Shown piece after piece: positions 45,120-57,048 of a stretch of DNA of 64,000 nucleotides. Within the stretch, counting starts at the first letter, position 1, and each line of letters opens with the position of its first letter. The DNA is from Acanthosepion pharaonis (taxonomy: Eukaryota; Mollusca; Cephalopoda; Sepiida; Sepiidae): positions 248,001 through 312,000 of the forward strand of contig CAHIKZ030005409.1 in the NCBI GenBank assembly GCA_903632075.3, read 5' to 3'. Made by a program: the position numbers and the translations under genes. Under the pieces are notes generated by a model that was not told where the DNA came from, searched no databases, and worked only from the letters and a program-made list of their open reading frames with translations.

Positions 45120-45445
45120 CGTATCTTCTGATAAGTTTGGTAACATTATCATTTACCGAAAAAAGAAATTCACAATATTTATCCATTATTTTTTAATAAA
45201 ATCTAAGCTTTCGGCTTACTCAAGCCATTATCAAAGATGTAAATACAAACATATCAAACAATATATGGACACGACAGTGATGATATAGTCTGTCATTGTT
45301 ATGTTTACATAGTGGATCACTAAGCAACGATGAACACGCGCATATAAGACGCTAGAAGCGAAAATCGCACCGCATCTCATGACGTCACACATGACTACAC
45401 GAGAGTGAATTGGAGAATGAAATAAGGAAAGCCGTTGGTATAACC
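45120..45445 (-). repeat. Inner Penelope-like terminal repeat, distal part
   Basis: Inverse of 59905-60231 at high identity. On the minus strand it contains TTGATAATGGCTTGAG followed by TAAGCCGAAAGC, a degenerate hammerhead-like core with a GGCTT/AAGCC stem. 45221-45445 is the 225 bp segment that recurs at 51767-51989 and 58305-58528. Confidence 0.9.
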
Positions 45446-46131
45446 GGGATTTATTTTGTAAAAAATACAAAATTGTGGCACAAGGCCGAAAAGGGGGAGG
45501 GGGTAGGGCTGGTCTTCACTAACTATCTTATACCTAGCTAATTTGATTCACGACCCATTCAGACATTACAATTTACTCATTCACCATAAGAACTCGTCCG
45601 TCATCAATCAATCCTCCTTGCACCATAATACCACATCCACTCTAGGGAGACCTACAAAACGCGCCCCATGTCATAATGATCCTAACACATATGTACAAAA
45701 AATTCTAAGATGAAAAAAATGAGATGGGGTGGGATGTGAACCCAATAACAAACTAAAATATTAACATAAATGAAAATAAAACGTTAACTGATGTTAGTAG
45801 GGCCCTTCCAACCCTCAAAATGCAGGGAGACCACTGTATTCTGCCCATTGGAACAAAATCAAGCAGCTCTCTCGCTAAGGGAGTGGGAAAGGTGATAAAA
45901 AATCATACGGGCATGTGGAAGTATAAAGCTGACCCAGTCGAGATAGAAAGTGGGGGATCAAAAAACAAACTGGGGAGGTTGGGAATCTCAGGCTGGATCA
46001 TAACTAAAGATGTGGCCGGGGGCAGGCCGGGAACAACACTTACTCGCATTAACTAGGTACACCAAGGCTTGTCTAACCTAACCAAAGGGAGGGCACCACA
46101 GGAAGCCACCCCGATGTAACGTAGGCTTGAC
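45446..46131 (-). other. 3' UTR of LINE copy 1
   Basis: Non-coding on the coding strand. A 78-codon opposite-strand ORF (45820-46056) is shared with copy 2 only because the copies are near identical. Confidence 0.75.
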
Positions 46132-49100
46132 CTAAAACAGAAAATCAAGGCTAGCCCCGTTCACACGAACCAAGCTCGCCTCAGTCACCCACCTTTCGCT
46201 GAAGACTGTCGAATGCAAGCGTTTTCTATCAGTTCTAATCTTCGTCTTGAGCTGATGCTCAAAGAATCGGATCAGATCCTGATGAGAAAGACGGTTACCC
46301 CGCAAGACTTCCTCCTCTCGCGTCGTCCATATCACCATTCGGGCCGTGGCTAGCAGCATGAGAAACACCATCCGTTTCACCCCGGAATACGGGGGCGACA
46401 CATTGTCACACGCGTATGCACGATCCATGGGCACAAGCTTTTCGGGAGCGAGACGAGCCGTCAGCTCGCCGACATGGTCCCATAAGGGGCGGACACGGGG
46501 GCAATGGAAGAAGGCGTGCGAAGCCGTTTCCTCTAGACCAAGGCCACACCGATCGCAGTCTGGCAAGTCCGCCAAGCCCCATATGAAGGCCATGTCGTTG
46601 AGAGGCAGCCGATTCCGAGCCAGTCGCCAGGTAAGCGAAAACTCAGGGTTACTGAGGTAATCCGCCGCTGGCGCCCAAGACCAGTGAGAGCGAAACTCAT
46701 CATCCGACATGTCGAGATCCTCACGTAGTGGATCCTTCGCGACCCCCTCCACTAGCAAACGATAGAAGTCCTTTCTAGGCCGAGAAAGGTCACTGGACCA
46801 AGGGACAGCCAACAAGGCCGACCGACACTCGCGAAAGAAAACCGATTGAACCCGGGGTTTACGACGGCGATCCACCCGCGAGCTTGGGGGACTGATGGTA
46901 AGGCGAGGGAAGGCGGCCCTCACAATCCCCTCAATAATCGGATCTCCACCTGTCAAAGCGCGGCGTAGGAAAGCCAACCTCGAGGCACGTTTGTGGCTCA
47001 GCAAGTGTGGCATTCCCAGCCCCCCATGACACGGACGTTGTGCACAGACTTCTCTGTCGACCCGATTCGCGCGTCTCCTCCATAGAATGGAGGTTAGCGC
47101 GCGCTCGAGCGGTGTCCTGTGGTCGTCACAGAGAGGAAGTACGGACAATCGATAAAGGACAAGAGGGAAAATGTATGTAGCACACACCTCCGCCCTGCCC
47201 TTCACGGACAACCTCCGTCGACGCCAAGTCTGACCGGCGGCGTAGACCTTTGCTCGTACTTCAGACCAATTCTTCTCCAGCTGGAGGTCGGGTCCAAACC
47301 ACACTCCGAGAATGCGGACAGGACCGTCCGTCCAACCGAAGGGCCCTGGAAGATCGACCCCTTCCAGGCGCCTAACCGCAAGCCGGACGACTTGTCGCGG
47401 TTAATCTTGGCCCCTGTCACCTTTTCGTACCGATCAAGCGCCTTCTGTACTGCCCTGATGCCTCTGCGGGACGACACGAAAGCAGTTACGTCATCGGCGT
47501 ACGCGGAAACCCTGGCTCGATCCCCGCCAGGAACGGCGATTCCGCATAGGGGCCGGCCTGCACGCCCCGTCCCTCAGCCGGCGAAGGAGAGGCTCCAACG
47601 CCAAAGCGTAAAGTAGGGGCGACAGCGGGCAACCCTGACGGACCGACCTAGACAGCGCAAAAGCGCCTGACAGCTTTCCGTTCACCTGTACCACAGCACT
47701 GGGGAGCGATACAGGAGGCTAATCCAGCGGCAGAAGTCGGGTGCGAATCCGGCGGCCTGCAGGACAGTAGCAAGGTAGCGATGGTCAACTCTATCAAATG
47801 CCTTGGACTGATCCAAATTGATCAGCGCGGCACACTCGTCGTCTTTTACACCCTCTATGATCGTGCGGATCAAATGCAGGTTGCTCTGAATTGTTCGACC
47901 CCTCACAGAACAGGTCTGCTCGGGACCCAACAGAGACTCGGCAACTGACTGCAAGCGCTCCTGCAGGATCTTGGCCATAATCTTTAACTCTGTGTTTAGC
48001 AGAGTTATGGGCCCTGTAGTCGTCTAGATTCCCCCAACACCCTTGCCCTTTTTCAACAGCGTGATCACACCCTGGAGAACCGGTCGGGGAGAGACCCCTG
48101 CCGGAACCAGTTGTTGAAGACGACCGTCAAAATCGGGACAAAGATGTGCGACAGCCTCAAGTACACTTCATAGGGCAGACCATCCAGACCGGGCGACTTG
48201 CCTCTGCCGACCTTCTTCAAAGCCGCGTAGACCTCGCCCTCGGTAACCTCTCCCTCGCAGCTAGCCGCTTCAGTCGGCGAAAGCCGAGGAAAGTCAGCCA
48301 AATAGCTGCGAAACTCGTCCTCACGAAGACCAGGCTCCCTGGTAAAACGGCTCTCGAAATGCCGCCGAAACGCCTCGCACATGTCGTCAGTGGCCCGAAG
48401 GGTGCGCCCTCCGGGGTTTTGACTTCACGAATATAACGATCGCCACCTCGACGGACCTCTTCCCTGCGCAGCTCTGCGCCCATATTCACGGCTTCGGAAG
48501 ACATCTTGCTTAACCTATGCCTAATTACCTGGCCCATGTAGCGCTCGCTATTCAAACGCTGCAGAGCCTCCTTAGCTACGGCTATCTCTGGGGATCCCCC
48601 CCAGCCACCGCCCGGGCATGACTAGCTTTAAGCGTCCTCACCTTATCAGCTCTATCTAGGGCGAGCCGTTTGCTGAAATCAGTGGTGAAGGACCCTAATT
48701 CTACATTTAAGTCTGTCCCACCACCTATTCCCGATAACCGCCCCCACTAGCTCCCGCTGCACTAATTTAGTCAGCTGCTCCCGGAAGTCCTGCCTGTCCA
48801 GTAAGGACAGATTGAACTTCCAGTAGCCAGCCATTCTAGGCCTATGTTCTAACGCCACACGGGCACAAACGAGTTTGTGGTCCGTATAGCCTACCCAGTG
48901 GAACGTGGGACAATCTAACAGATCTATGTCGGCCCTTCTCACTAACATTCTGTCAAGGTAGCTAACTACCTTGTCACAAGGCCAGTTAAGAGCCCACGTC
49001 CACATATTCCCCCCGTGGTGATCGACCCGGTATCTATCAACGAGACCGAAATTTTTGATCAGATCGACCAGGCTACGATCGACCCTTCTCCCGCTAGCAC

Positions 49101-49556
49101 CCCGCCCCCGATCTATCTTGGGGTCCAGGACGGCATTCCAGTCCCCCATTAGAACTAAGCGCTTGAATCCACCAGGAAAGGCCCCAACCGCCGAAAAAAC
49201 GAAACCCGCTCCTCCTGGTCGTTGGGCGCATAAACCGCAACGACTCGAAACGAACCACTTTTCACGGCAATATCGGCCACGATCAACCGTCCCTCGGCAT
49301 CGGTATGCACAAGGTCCACCTTCGCATCTAGAGTCCGCTTCACCAGCAAAGACACTCCTCTGGCAGCTCGGTCCCCATATGCTGAATAGACGACAAAGTC
49401 GTTAGACAACACACACGCATCGGAACTGCAAACAAAGTGGGTCTCTTCGATCGCGGCAACATCCACGCCGAACGACAGGAGATCCCGGAGCAGGCGGGCC
49501 GCCTTACCCCGATCTCTCAAGCCATTCACATTCAGCGTCGCTATCTTGACAGACAT
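46132..49556 (-). pseudogene. LINE copy 1 ORF2: APE endonuclease, reverse transcriptase
   Basis: About 1,140 codons if indels are ignored. The start MSVKIATLNVNGLRDRGKA (49556) is the endonuclease N-terminus with the conserved N and, downstream, E of IEETHF. Then VVAVYAPND, MGDWNAVLDPKIDRG, VSYLDRMLVRR and YTDHKLV, the catalytic aspartate/histidine block. The RT shows KSPGLDGLPYEVYL, DQSKAFDRVDH, RQGCPLSP and YADD (47490-47501). A late motif CDRCGLGLEETASHAFFHC (near 46500-46560) is a zf-RVT-type zinc-binding site. At least five frameshifts break it (near 49150, 48390, 48060, 47690, 47480). Confidence 0.9.
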
Positions 49557-49604
49557 GGTTTAGGCCTGCAAAAAAAAAGAAAGAAAAGAAAACATGCAAA
49601 AAGC

Positions 49605-50078
49605 CTACTCACATACCGGGCGGAAATCTGCGTTGGTAAGGACCCCGACGGCCTGTCCCAGATTTCCGGTTCCTAATTCGGTCGTCATACGACCGTCTAG
49701 GACAATCCCGCCGACGTCCGTGGGGTAAATTAGCTTTAACGCCCTATATAAGGAGGGATGGAGCAACACGGGGACCCTCCCAACACAAAAGTTTCTTAGT
49801 TTGTTAAGGGTGGAATTGTCCGTTTCAACTATACGGATGTCGGGGAAGGCTTCCTTCGCCTCAAAGATGTGGTTCCACACCTTCAGATACGCCCCCTTCT
49901 CCCTCACGCAGGTTATCACTCCGGGGGCCTGTGGGAAGTTTCGGGGGTCCTCTATAGATTTCCCGTCGACAGCGTCGAACTTATACAGCCCTCCTAAGAT
50001 GGCCTTCCTCTGCTTTGTCAGGCCCCATTTAAAGTCGTTTCTGTCGACCTTGCATATAGACTCGGGGCCTGCAAACAT
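49605..50078 (-). CDS. LINE copy 1 extra ORF, 157 residues, function unknown
   Basis: Starts MFAGPESICKVDRNDFKW with a good start context (AAAATGT) 75 nt after the ORF1 stop and ends 48 nt before ORF2. It is uninterrupted here and conserved, with indels, in copy 2. No catalytic or zinc-binding motif is visible; it is a mixed alpha/beta-like sequence (AILGGLYKFDAVDG, VWNHIFEAKEAFPDIRIVE). It could be a separate protein or a C-terminal ORF1 domain cut off by an indel. Function not known. Confidence 0.6.
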   Translation of the reverse strand: MFAGPESICKVDRNDFKWGLTKQRKAILGGLYKFDAVDGKSIEDPRNFPQAPGVITCVREKGAYLKVWNHIFEAKEAFPDIRIVETDNSTLNKLRNFCVGRVPVLLHPSLYRALKLIYPTDVGGIVLDGRMTTELGTGNLGQAVGVLTNADFRPVCE

Positions 50079-50152
50079 TTTCTTCTTCTTTTTCTCTCGG
50101 GACGGGTGGGGAGGGGAAGAGGTAGACGTGTGGGGCAGGGTGGCCGAAGCAT

Positions 50153-51473
50153 CTAGGGAGGAGGAAGTGGAGGGAGAGGGGGTGGAGCACGGGACGGGGA
50201 GGGAGGGTGGCTCCTAGGTTTGGTCGCAGCCACCGATCTTCTTGGGGAAGCAGGGACGGAGAGCGACCTGGATCTCTCCATGCCTTCCTCCGCCCTACTA
50301 CTGCTAGGCTCTTTTTGTTGTCTTTTATTTTCCTCCTCGTCGTCTTCGTCTTCCTCCCTGCACCTTTTCAGGGATGAAGCACGAGGTGGGGGCTTTCTGT
50401 CCACCTCCATCTGTTGTTGTTGCTGCTGCTGATCTTTTGGCTGCCTCTGTTGCTTCCGTTGTTTCGGCTGCTGCTGCTGTTGTTGTTTTTTGTTGTTGCT
50501 GCTGCTGCTGTTGTTGCTGCTGCTGGCCTTCTTTTGTTGCCTGCACCTCTTTCACTTTTACCGGCTGAGGTATCTCTCTTTTTGTGGGGTGGAGGTAAAA
50601 CTTTCGGAGACTTCTTGCCTCTGACCACCTCCCTTCCACTCTCCGTCCGATTTAGACGTCCCCTCCTCCGGTCGACTTGCAATAACTTTTTTGCTGTTGC
50701 AGCTGCCGTTTGTGGTGCAGCTTGTGTGCCCTTCTTACTGGGGCACTCCTTCGCCATGTGGCCCGACACACCACAGGACCAGCACCAAGGCTTCCTGCCC
50801 TCCACCACCACCAGCATCCTCCTATCTCGGCAGGTCAACGTGTTGGGGACGTCCCTAAATGCACTTCTATTTAGAGTTAACTGCAGCTCCATGTCCCCGT
50901 CTCAATTCCAGCCTTACTTCTGAGGGCTTTTACTTCATTCACCTCTCCATACTTGGTGAAGAAGGCCCCATCCTGTCTTCGGAAATGTCCACGGGCACCC
51001 CATGGACGGTAATCCTTGTCCTGTGGGTGCCCATGTATTCTGTCTGAAGTCTCAGGGTCTTGGACGACAACGTCTTCCCGGCCAAATCCCTGGCTTCTTG
51101 TTCTGTTGCGAGAAGAATGTCCCATAGGGCGTTAGTTCTTCTCGCCAGCACTTTTGGGTGTATGTGCAGAGCCTTCAGAGTTTCTTCCATGCTTTCCCTG
51201 CTGACTCCAAATAACTTTTTTTGTTTTCACGTCCGAAGTCAGCAGGGAAATTGTTCTCGGTTCCACAGCACTTAGGGCCTCCTTGATAGTGAGGAACTCA
51301 TTGCCCTTGAATGTTTCTTCAAATACACTTCTTTGGCTAGCATAAAAGCTGCCATCTTTCTGGGCCGGCCTGTTTTCTGCCCAGGCCGATTTGTTAGGCG
51401 ACGCCGGGTCTGGAACCGGTGTCTTAGGAAGGTTGGAATTGTTGTTGTCGACCATGGTGGAAAAACCCACCAC
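50153..51473 (-). pseudogene. LINE copy 1 ORF1: RRM-like, CCHC knuckle, polyQ and acidic tail
   Basis: Starts MVGFSTMVDNNNSNLPKTP (51473). Middle: RITVHGVPVDISEDRMG and FFTKYGEVNEVKALR, an RRM-like fold as in L1-type ORF1 proteins. Then a knuckle CWSCGVSGHMAKEC (about 50745-50790), polyglutamine/alanine from CAG/CAA codons (50410-50530), and an acidic KRCREEDEDDEEENKRQ tail ending PPLPPLPPP-stop. Frameshifts at about 51220, 50960, 50900 and 50690 break copy 1. The protein would bind LINE RNA. Confidence 0.85.
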
Positions 51474-51766
51474 AGTCTAACGGCGTAAAAACTCACAGGA
51501 CAAAATTTAAGAACAAAATAAAAATAAAAGTACGAAATGGGGGAAACCAAAGACAATAATATTTTTAACAAAAAGGAAAACGGCAAATTAAAATGCGGGA
51601 GGGGGAAAAAAACGAGAAAGAATCAAAAATACCGAGTCAACAAAAGGCAATAAGAAAACCAAGAAAGAAACGAAAAATAAAAGGTTTTTTGAAAATAAAA
51701 TAAAAAAAGGAAAAAACTTATCGATTTAGGACGTCCGAATTCTTTTTCTTGACAGGCGGATCTTTT

Positions 51767-51989
51767 CAAGCCATTATCAAAGATGTAAATACAAACATAT
51801 CAAACAATATATGGACACGACAGTGATGATATAGTCTGTCATTGTTTTGTTTACATAGTGGATCACTAAGCAACGATGAACACGCGCATATAAGACGCTA
51901 GAAGCGAAAATCGCACCGCATCTCATGACGTCACATGACTACACGAAAGTGAATTGGAGAATGAAATAAGGAAAGCCGTTGGTATAACC
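51767..51989 (-). repeat. Middle copy of 224 bp terminal-repeat segment
   Basis: CAAGCCATTATCAAAG to GGTATAACC, near identical to 45221-45445 and 58305-58528, lying between the two LINE copies. Confidence 0.95.
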
Positions 51990-52669
51990 AGGATTTATTT
52001 TTAAAAAAATACAAAATTGTGGCACAAGGCCGAAAAGGGGGGGGGGTAGGGCTGGTCTTCACTAACTATCTTATACCTAGCTAATTTGATTCACGACCCA
52101 TTCAGACATTACAATTTACTCATTCACCATAAGAACTCGTCCGTCATCAATCAATCCTCCTTGCACCATAATACCACATCCACTCTAGGGAGACCTACAA
52201 AACGCGCCCCATGTCATAATGATCCTAACACATATGTACAAAAATTCTAAGATGAAAAAAATGAGATGGGGTGGGATGTGAACCCAATAACAAACTAAAA
52301 TATTAACATAAATGAAAATAAAACGTTAACTGATGTTAGTAGGGCCCTTCCAACCCTCAAAATGCAGGGAGACCACTGTATTCTGCCCATTGGAACAAAA
52401 TCAAGCAGCTCTCTCGCTAAGGGAGTGGGAAAGGTGATAAAAAATCATACGGGCATGTGGAAGTATAAAGCTGACCCAGTCGAGATAGAAAGTGGGGATC
52501 AAAAAACAAACTGGGGAGGTTGGGAATCTCAGGCTGGATCATAACTAAAGATGTGGCCGGGGGCAGGGGGAACAACACTTACTCGCATTAACTAGGTACA
52601 CCAAGGCTTGTCTAACCTAACCAAGGGAGGGCACCACAGGAAGCCACCCCGATGTAACGTAGGCTTGAC

Positions 52670-55600
52670 CTAAAACAGAAAATCAAGGCTAGCCCCGTTC
52701 ACACGAACCAAGCTCGCCTCAGTCACCCACCTTTCGCTGAAGACTGTCGAATGCAAGCGTTTTCTATCAGTTCTAATCTTCGTCTTGAGCTGATGCTCAA
52801 AGAATCGGATCAGATCCTGATGAGAAAGACGGTTACCCCGCAAGACTTCCTCCTCTCGCGTCGTCCATATCACCATTCGGGCCGTGGCTAGCAGCATGAG
52901 AAACACCATCCGTTTCACCCCGGAATACGGGGGCGACACATTGTCACACGCGTATGCACGATCCATGGGCACAAGCTTTTTCGGGAGCGAGACGAGCCGT
53001 CAGCTCGCCGACATGGTCCCATAAGGGGCGGACACGGGGGCAATGGAAGAAGGCGTGCGAAGCCGTTTCCTCTAGACCAAGGCCACACCGATCGCAGTCT
53101 GGCAAGTCCGCCAAGCCCCATATGAAGGCCATGTCGTTGAGAGGCAGCCGATTCCGAGCCAGTCGCCAGGTAAGCGAAAACTCAGGGTTACTGAGGTAAT
53201 CCGCCGCTGGCGCCCAAGACCAGTGAGAGCGAAACTCATCATCCGACATGTCGAGATCCTCACGTAGTGGATCCTTCGCGACCCCTCCACTAGCAAACGA
53301 TAGAAGTCCTTTCTAGGCCGAGAAAGGTCACTGGACCAAGGGACAGCCAACAAGGCCGACCGACACTCGCGAAAGAAAACCGATTGAACCCGGGGTTTAC
53401 GACGGCGATCCACCCGCGAGCTTGGGGGACTGATGGTAAGGCGAGGGAAGGCGGCCCTCACAATCCCCTCAATAATCGGATCTCCACCTGTCAAAGCGCG
53501 GCGTAGGGAAAGCCAACCTCGAGGCACGTTTGTGGCTCAGCAAGTGTGGCATTCCCAGCCCCCCCATGACACGGACGTTGTGCACAGACTTCTCTGTCGA
53601 CCCGATTCGCGCGTCTCCTCCATAGAATGGAGGTTAGCGCGCGCTCGAGCGGTGTCCTGTGGTCGTCACAGAGAGGAAGTACGGACAATCGATAAAGGAC
53701 AAGAGGGAAAATGTATGTAGCACACACCTCCGCCCTGCCCTTCACGGACAACCTCCGTCGACGCCAAGTCTGACCGGCGGCGTAGACCTTTGCTCGTACT
53801 TCAGACCAATTCTTCTCCAGCTGGAGGTCGGGTCCAAACCACACTCCGAGAATGCGGACAGGACCGTCCGTCCAACCGAAGGGCCCTGGAAGATCGACCC
53901 CTTCCAGGCGCCTAACCGCAAGCCGGACGACTTGTCGCGGTTAATCTGGCCCCTGTCACCTTTTCGTACCGATCAAGCGCCTTCTGTACTGCTCTGATGC
54001 CTCTGCGGGACGACACGAAAGCAGTTACGTCATCGGCGTACGCGGAAACCCTGGCTCGATCCCCGCCAGGAACGGCGATTCCGCATAGGGGCCGGCCTGC
54101 ACGCCCCGTCCCTCAGCCGGCGAAGGAGAGGCTCCAACGCCAAAGCGTAAAGTAGGGGCGACAGCGGGCAACCCTGACGGACCGACCTAGACAGCGCAAA
54201 AGCGCCTGACAGCTTTCCGTTCACCTGTACCACAGCACTGGGGGAGCGATACAGGAGGCTAATCCAGCGGCAGAAGTCGGGTGCGAATCCGGCGGCCTGC
54301 AGGACAGTAGCAAGGTAGCGATGGTCAACTCTATCAAATGCCTTGGACTGATCCAAATTGATCAGCGCGGCACACTCGTCGTTTTTTTACACCCTCTATG
54401 ATCGTGCGGATCAAATGCAGGTTGCTCTGAATTGTTCGACCCCTCACAGAACAGGTCTGCTCGGGACCCAACAGAGACTCGGCAACTGACTGCAAGCGCT
54501 CCTGCAGGATCTTGGCCATAATCTTTAACTCTGTGTTTAGCAGAGTTATGGGCCTGTAGTCGTCTAGCTTCCCCCAACACCCTTGCCTTTTTTCAACAGC
54601 GTGATCACACCCCTGGAGAACCGGTCGGGGAGAGACCCCTGCCGGAACCAGTTGTTGAAGACGACCGTCAAAATCGGGACAAAGATGTGCGACAGCCTCA
54701 AGTACACTTCATAGGGCAGACCATCCAGACCGGGCGACTTGCCTCTGCCGACCTTCTTCAAAGCCGCGTAGACCTCGCCCTCGGTAACCTCTCCCTCGCA
54801 GCTAGCCGCTTCAGTCGGCGAAAGCCGAGGAAAGTCAGCCAAATAGCTGCGAAACTCGTCCTCACGAAGACCAGGCTCCCTGGTAAAACGGCTCTCGAAA
54901 TGCCGCCGAAACGCCTCGCACATGTCGTCAGTGGCCCGAAGGGTGCGCCCTTCCGGGGTTTTGACTTCACGAATATAACGATCGCCACCTCGACGGACCT
55001 CTTCCCTGCGCAGCTCTGCGCCCATATTCACGGCTTCGGAAGACATCTTGCTTAACCTATGCCTAATTACCTGGCCCATGTAGCGCTCGCTATTCAAACG
55101 CTGCAGAGCCTCCTTAGCTACGGCTATCTCTAGGGGATCCCCCCAGCCACCGCCCGGGCATGACTAGCTTTAAGCGTCCTCACCTTATCAGCTCTATCTA
55201 GGGCGAGCCGTTTGCTGAAATCAGTGGTGAAGGACCTAATTCTACATTTAAGTCTGTCCCACCACCTATTCCCGATAACCGCCCCCACTAGCTCCCGCTG
55301 CACTAATTTAGTCAGCTGCTCCCGGAAGTCCTGCCTGTCCAGTAAGGACAGATTGAACTTCCAGTAGCCAGCCATTCTAGGCCTATGTTCTAACGCCACA
55401 CGGGCACAAACGAGTTTGTGGTCCGTATAGCCTACCCAGTGGAACGTGGGACAATCTAACAGATCTATGTCGGCCCTTCTCACTAACATTCTGTCAAGGT
55501 AGCTAACTACCTTGTCACAAGGCCAGCTAAGAGCCAACGTCCACATCGACCCGGTATCTATCAACGAGACCGAAATTTTTGATCAGATCGACCAGGCTAC

Positions 55601-56083
55601 GATCGGCCCTTCTCCCGCTAGCACCCCGCCCCCCGATCTATCTTGGGGTCCAGGACGGCATTCCAGTCCCCCATTAGAACTAAGCGCTTGAATCCACCAG
55701 GAAAGGCCCCAACCGCCGAAAAAACGAAACCCGCTCCTCCTGGTCGTTGGGCGCATAAACCGCAACGACTCGAAACGAACCACTTTTCACGGCAATATCG
55801 GCCACGATCAACCGTCCCTCGGCATCGGTATGCACAAGGTCCACCTTCGCATCTAGAGTCCGCTTCACCAGCAAAGACACTCCTCTGGCAGTTCGGTCCC
55901 CATATGCTGAATAGACGACAAAGTCGTTAGACAACACACACGCATCGGAACTGCAAAAACAAAGTGGGTCTCTTCGATCGCGGCAACATCCACGCCGAAC
56001 GACAGGAGATCCCGGAGCAGGCGGGCCGCCTTACCCCGATCTCTCAAGCCATTCACATTCAGCGTCGCTATCTTGACAGACAT
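52670..56083 (-). pseudogene. LINE copy 2 ORF2: APE endonuclease, reverse transcriptase
   Basis: Same domain order as copy 1: start MSVKIATLNVNGL at 56083, GDWN-region near 55670, LDRMLVRR near 55480, YTDHKLV near 55420, KSPGLDGLPYEVY near 54730, DQSKAFDRVDH near 54340, catalytic YADD at 54029-54040, and CDRCGLGLEETASHAFFHC near 53060. Frameshifts lie near 55930, 55690, 55570, 55110, 54590, 54370, 53960, 53570, 53290 and 52975, several at homopolymers. Confidence 0.9.
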
Positions 56084-56129
56084 GGTTTAGGCCTGCAAAA
56101 AAAAAAAAAGAAAAAAGAAAACATGCAAA

Positions 56130-56603
56130 AGCCTACTCACATACCGGGCGGAAATCTGCGTTGGTAAGGACCCCGACGGCCTGTCCCAGATTTCCGGTTC
56201 CTAATTCGGTCGTCATACGACCGTCTAGGACAATCCGCCGACGTCCGTGGGGTAAATTAGCTTTAACGCCCTATATAAGGAGGGATGGAGCAACACGGGG
56301 ACCCTCCCAACACAAAAGTTTCTTAGTTTGTTAAGGGTGGAATTGTCCGTTTCAACTATACGGATGTCGGGGAAGGCTTCCTTCGCCTCAAAGATGTGGT
56401 TCCACACCTTCAGATACGCCCCTTCTCCCTCACGCAGGTTATCACTCCGGGGGCCTGTGGGAAGTTTCGGGGGTCCTCTATAGATTTCCGTCGACAGCGT
56501 CGAACTTATACAGCCCTCCTAAGATGGCCTTCCTCTGCTTTGTCAGGCCCCATTTAAAGTCGTTTCTGTCGACCTTGCATATAGACTCGGGGCCTGCAAA
56601 CAT
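56130..56603 (-). pseudogene. LINE copy 2 extra ORF (frameshifted)
   Basis: Begins at the same MFAGPESICK start (56603) as the 157-residue ORF of copy 1. It is broken by single-base deletions near 56488, 56420 and 56236. The piece at 56407-56225 retains VWNHIFEAKEAFPDIRIVE. Its presence in both copies at the same place argues that it is part of the family. Confidence 0.6.
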
Positions 56604-56677
56604 TTTCTTCTTCTTTTTCTCTCAGGACGGGTGGGGAGGGAAGAGGTAGACGTGTGGGGCAGGGTGGCCTGAAGCAT

Positions 56678-57015
56678 CTAGGGAGGAGGAAGTGGAGGGA
56701 GGGGGTGGAGCACGGGACGGGGAGGAGGGTGGCTCCTAGGTTTGGTCGCAGCCACCGATCTTCTTGGGGAAGCAGGGACGGAGAGCGACCTGGATCTCTC
56801 CATGCCTTCCTCCGCCCTACTACTGCTAGGCTCTTTTTGTTGTCTTTTATTTTCCTCCTCGTCGTCTTCGTCTTCCTCCCTGCACCTTTTCAGGGATGAA
56901 GCACGAGGTGGGGGGCTTTCTGTCCACCTCCATCTGTTGTTGTTGCTGCTGCTGATCTTTTGGCTGCCTCTGTTGCTTCCGTTGTTTCGGCTGCTGCTGC
57001 TGCTGTTGTTGTTTT

Positions 57016-57048
<33 letters not shown>

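Larger units (their letters stand above)
45221..51766 (-). repeat. Tandem unit 1 (6546 bp): terminal-repeat segment plus LINE copy 1
   Basis: Starts CAAGCCATTATCAAAG and is followed immediately by a second near-identical unit at 51767-58304. Units differ by single-base indels, substitutions and an indel of about 17 bp near 49007. Confidence 0.95.
45446..51766 (-). mobile_element. Tx1/L1-superfamily LINE, copy 1 (6.3 kb)
   Basis: Minus-strand order: 5' UTR (51766-51474), ORF1 (RRM-like and CCHC), a short extra ORF, ORF2 (APE endonuclease, RT, zinc-binding C-terminus), 3' UTR of about 690 bp. The 3' end reads ...ACAAAATAAATCCC without a long poly(A). RT wording (SVRGRTIQSNL, INLDQSKAFDRVDHRYL, SRSVRQGCPLSPLLYALALEPLL) resembles Tx1-type elements, which are often target specific. 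Single-base indels break ORF2. Confidence 0.9.

Noticed and set aside
45820..46056. Plus-strand ORF repeated at 52362, looking conserved
   Set aside because: It lies antisense in the LINE 3' UTR. Similarity simply reflects the duplicated LINE, and the two versions differ by frameshift.
50414..50923. 169-codon plus-strand ORF (leucine-rich)
   Set aside because: Antisense shadow of the CAG-rich ORF1 of the LINE.
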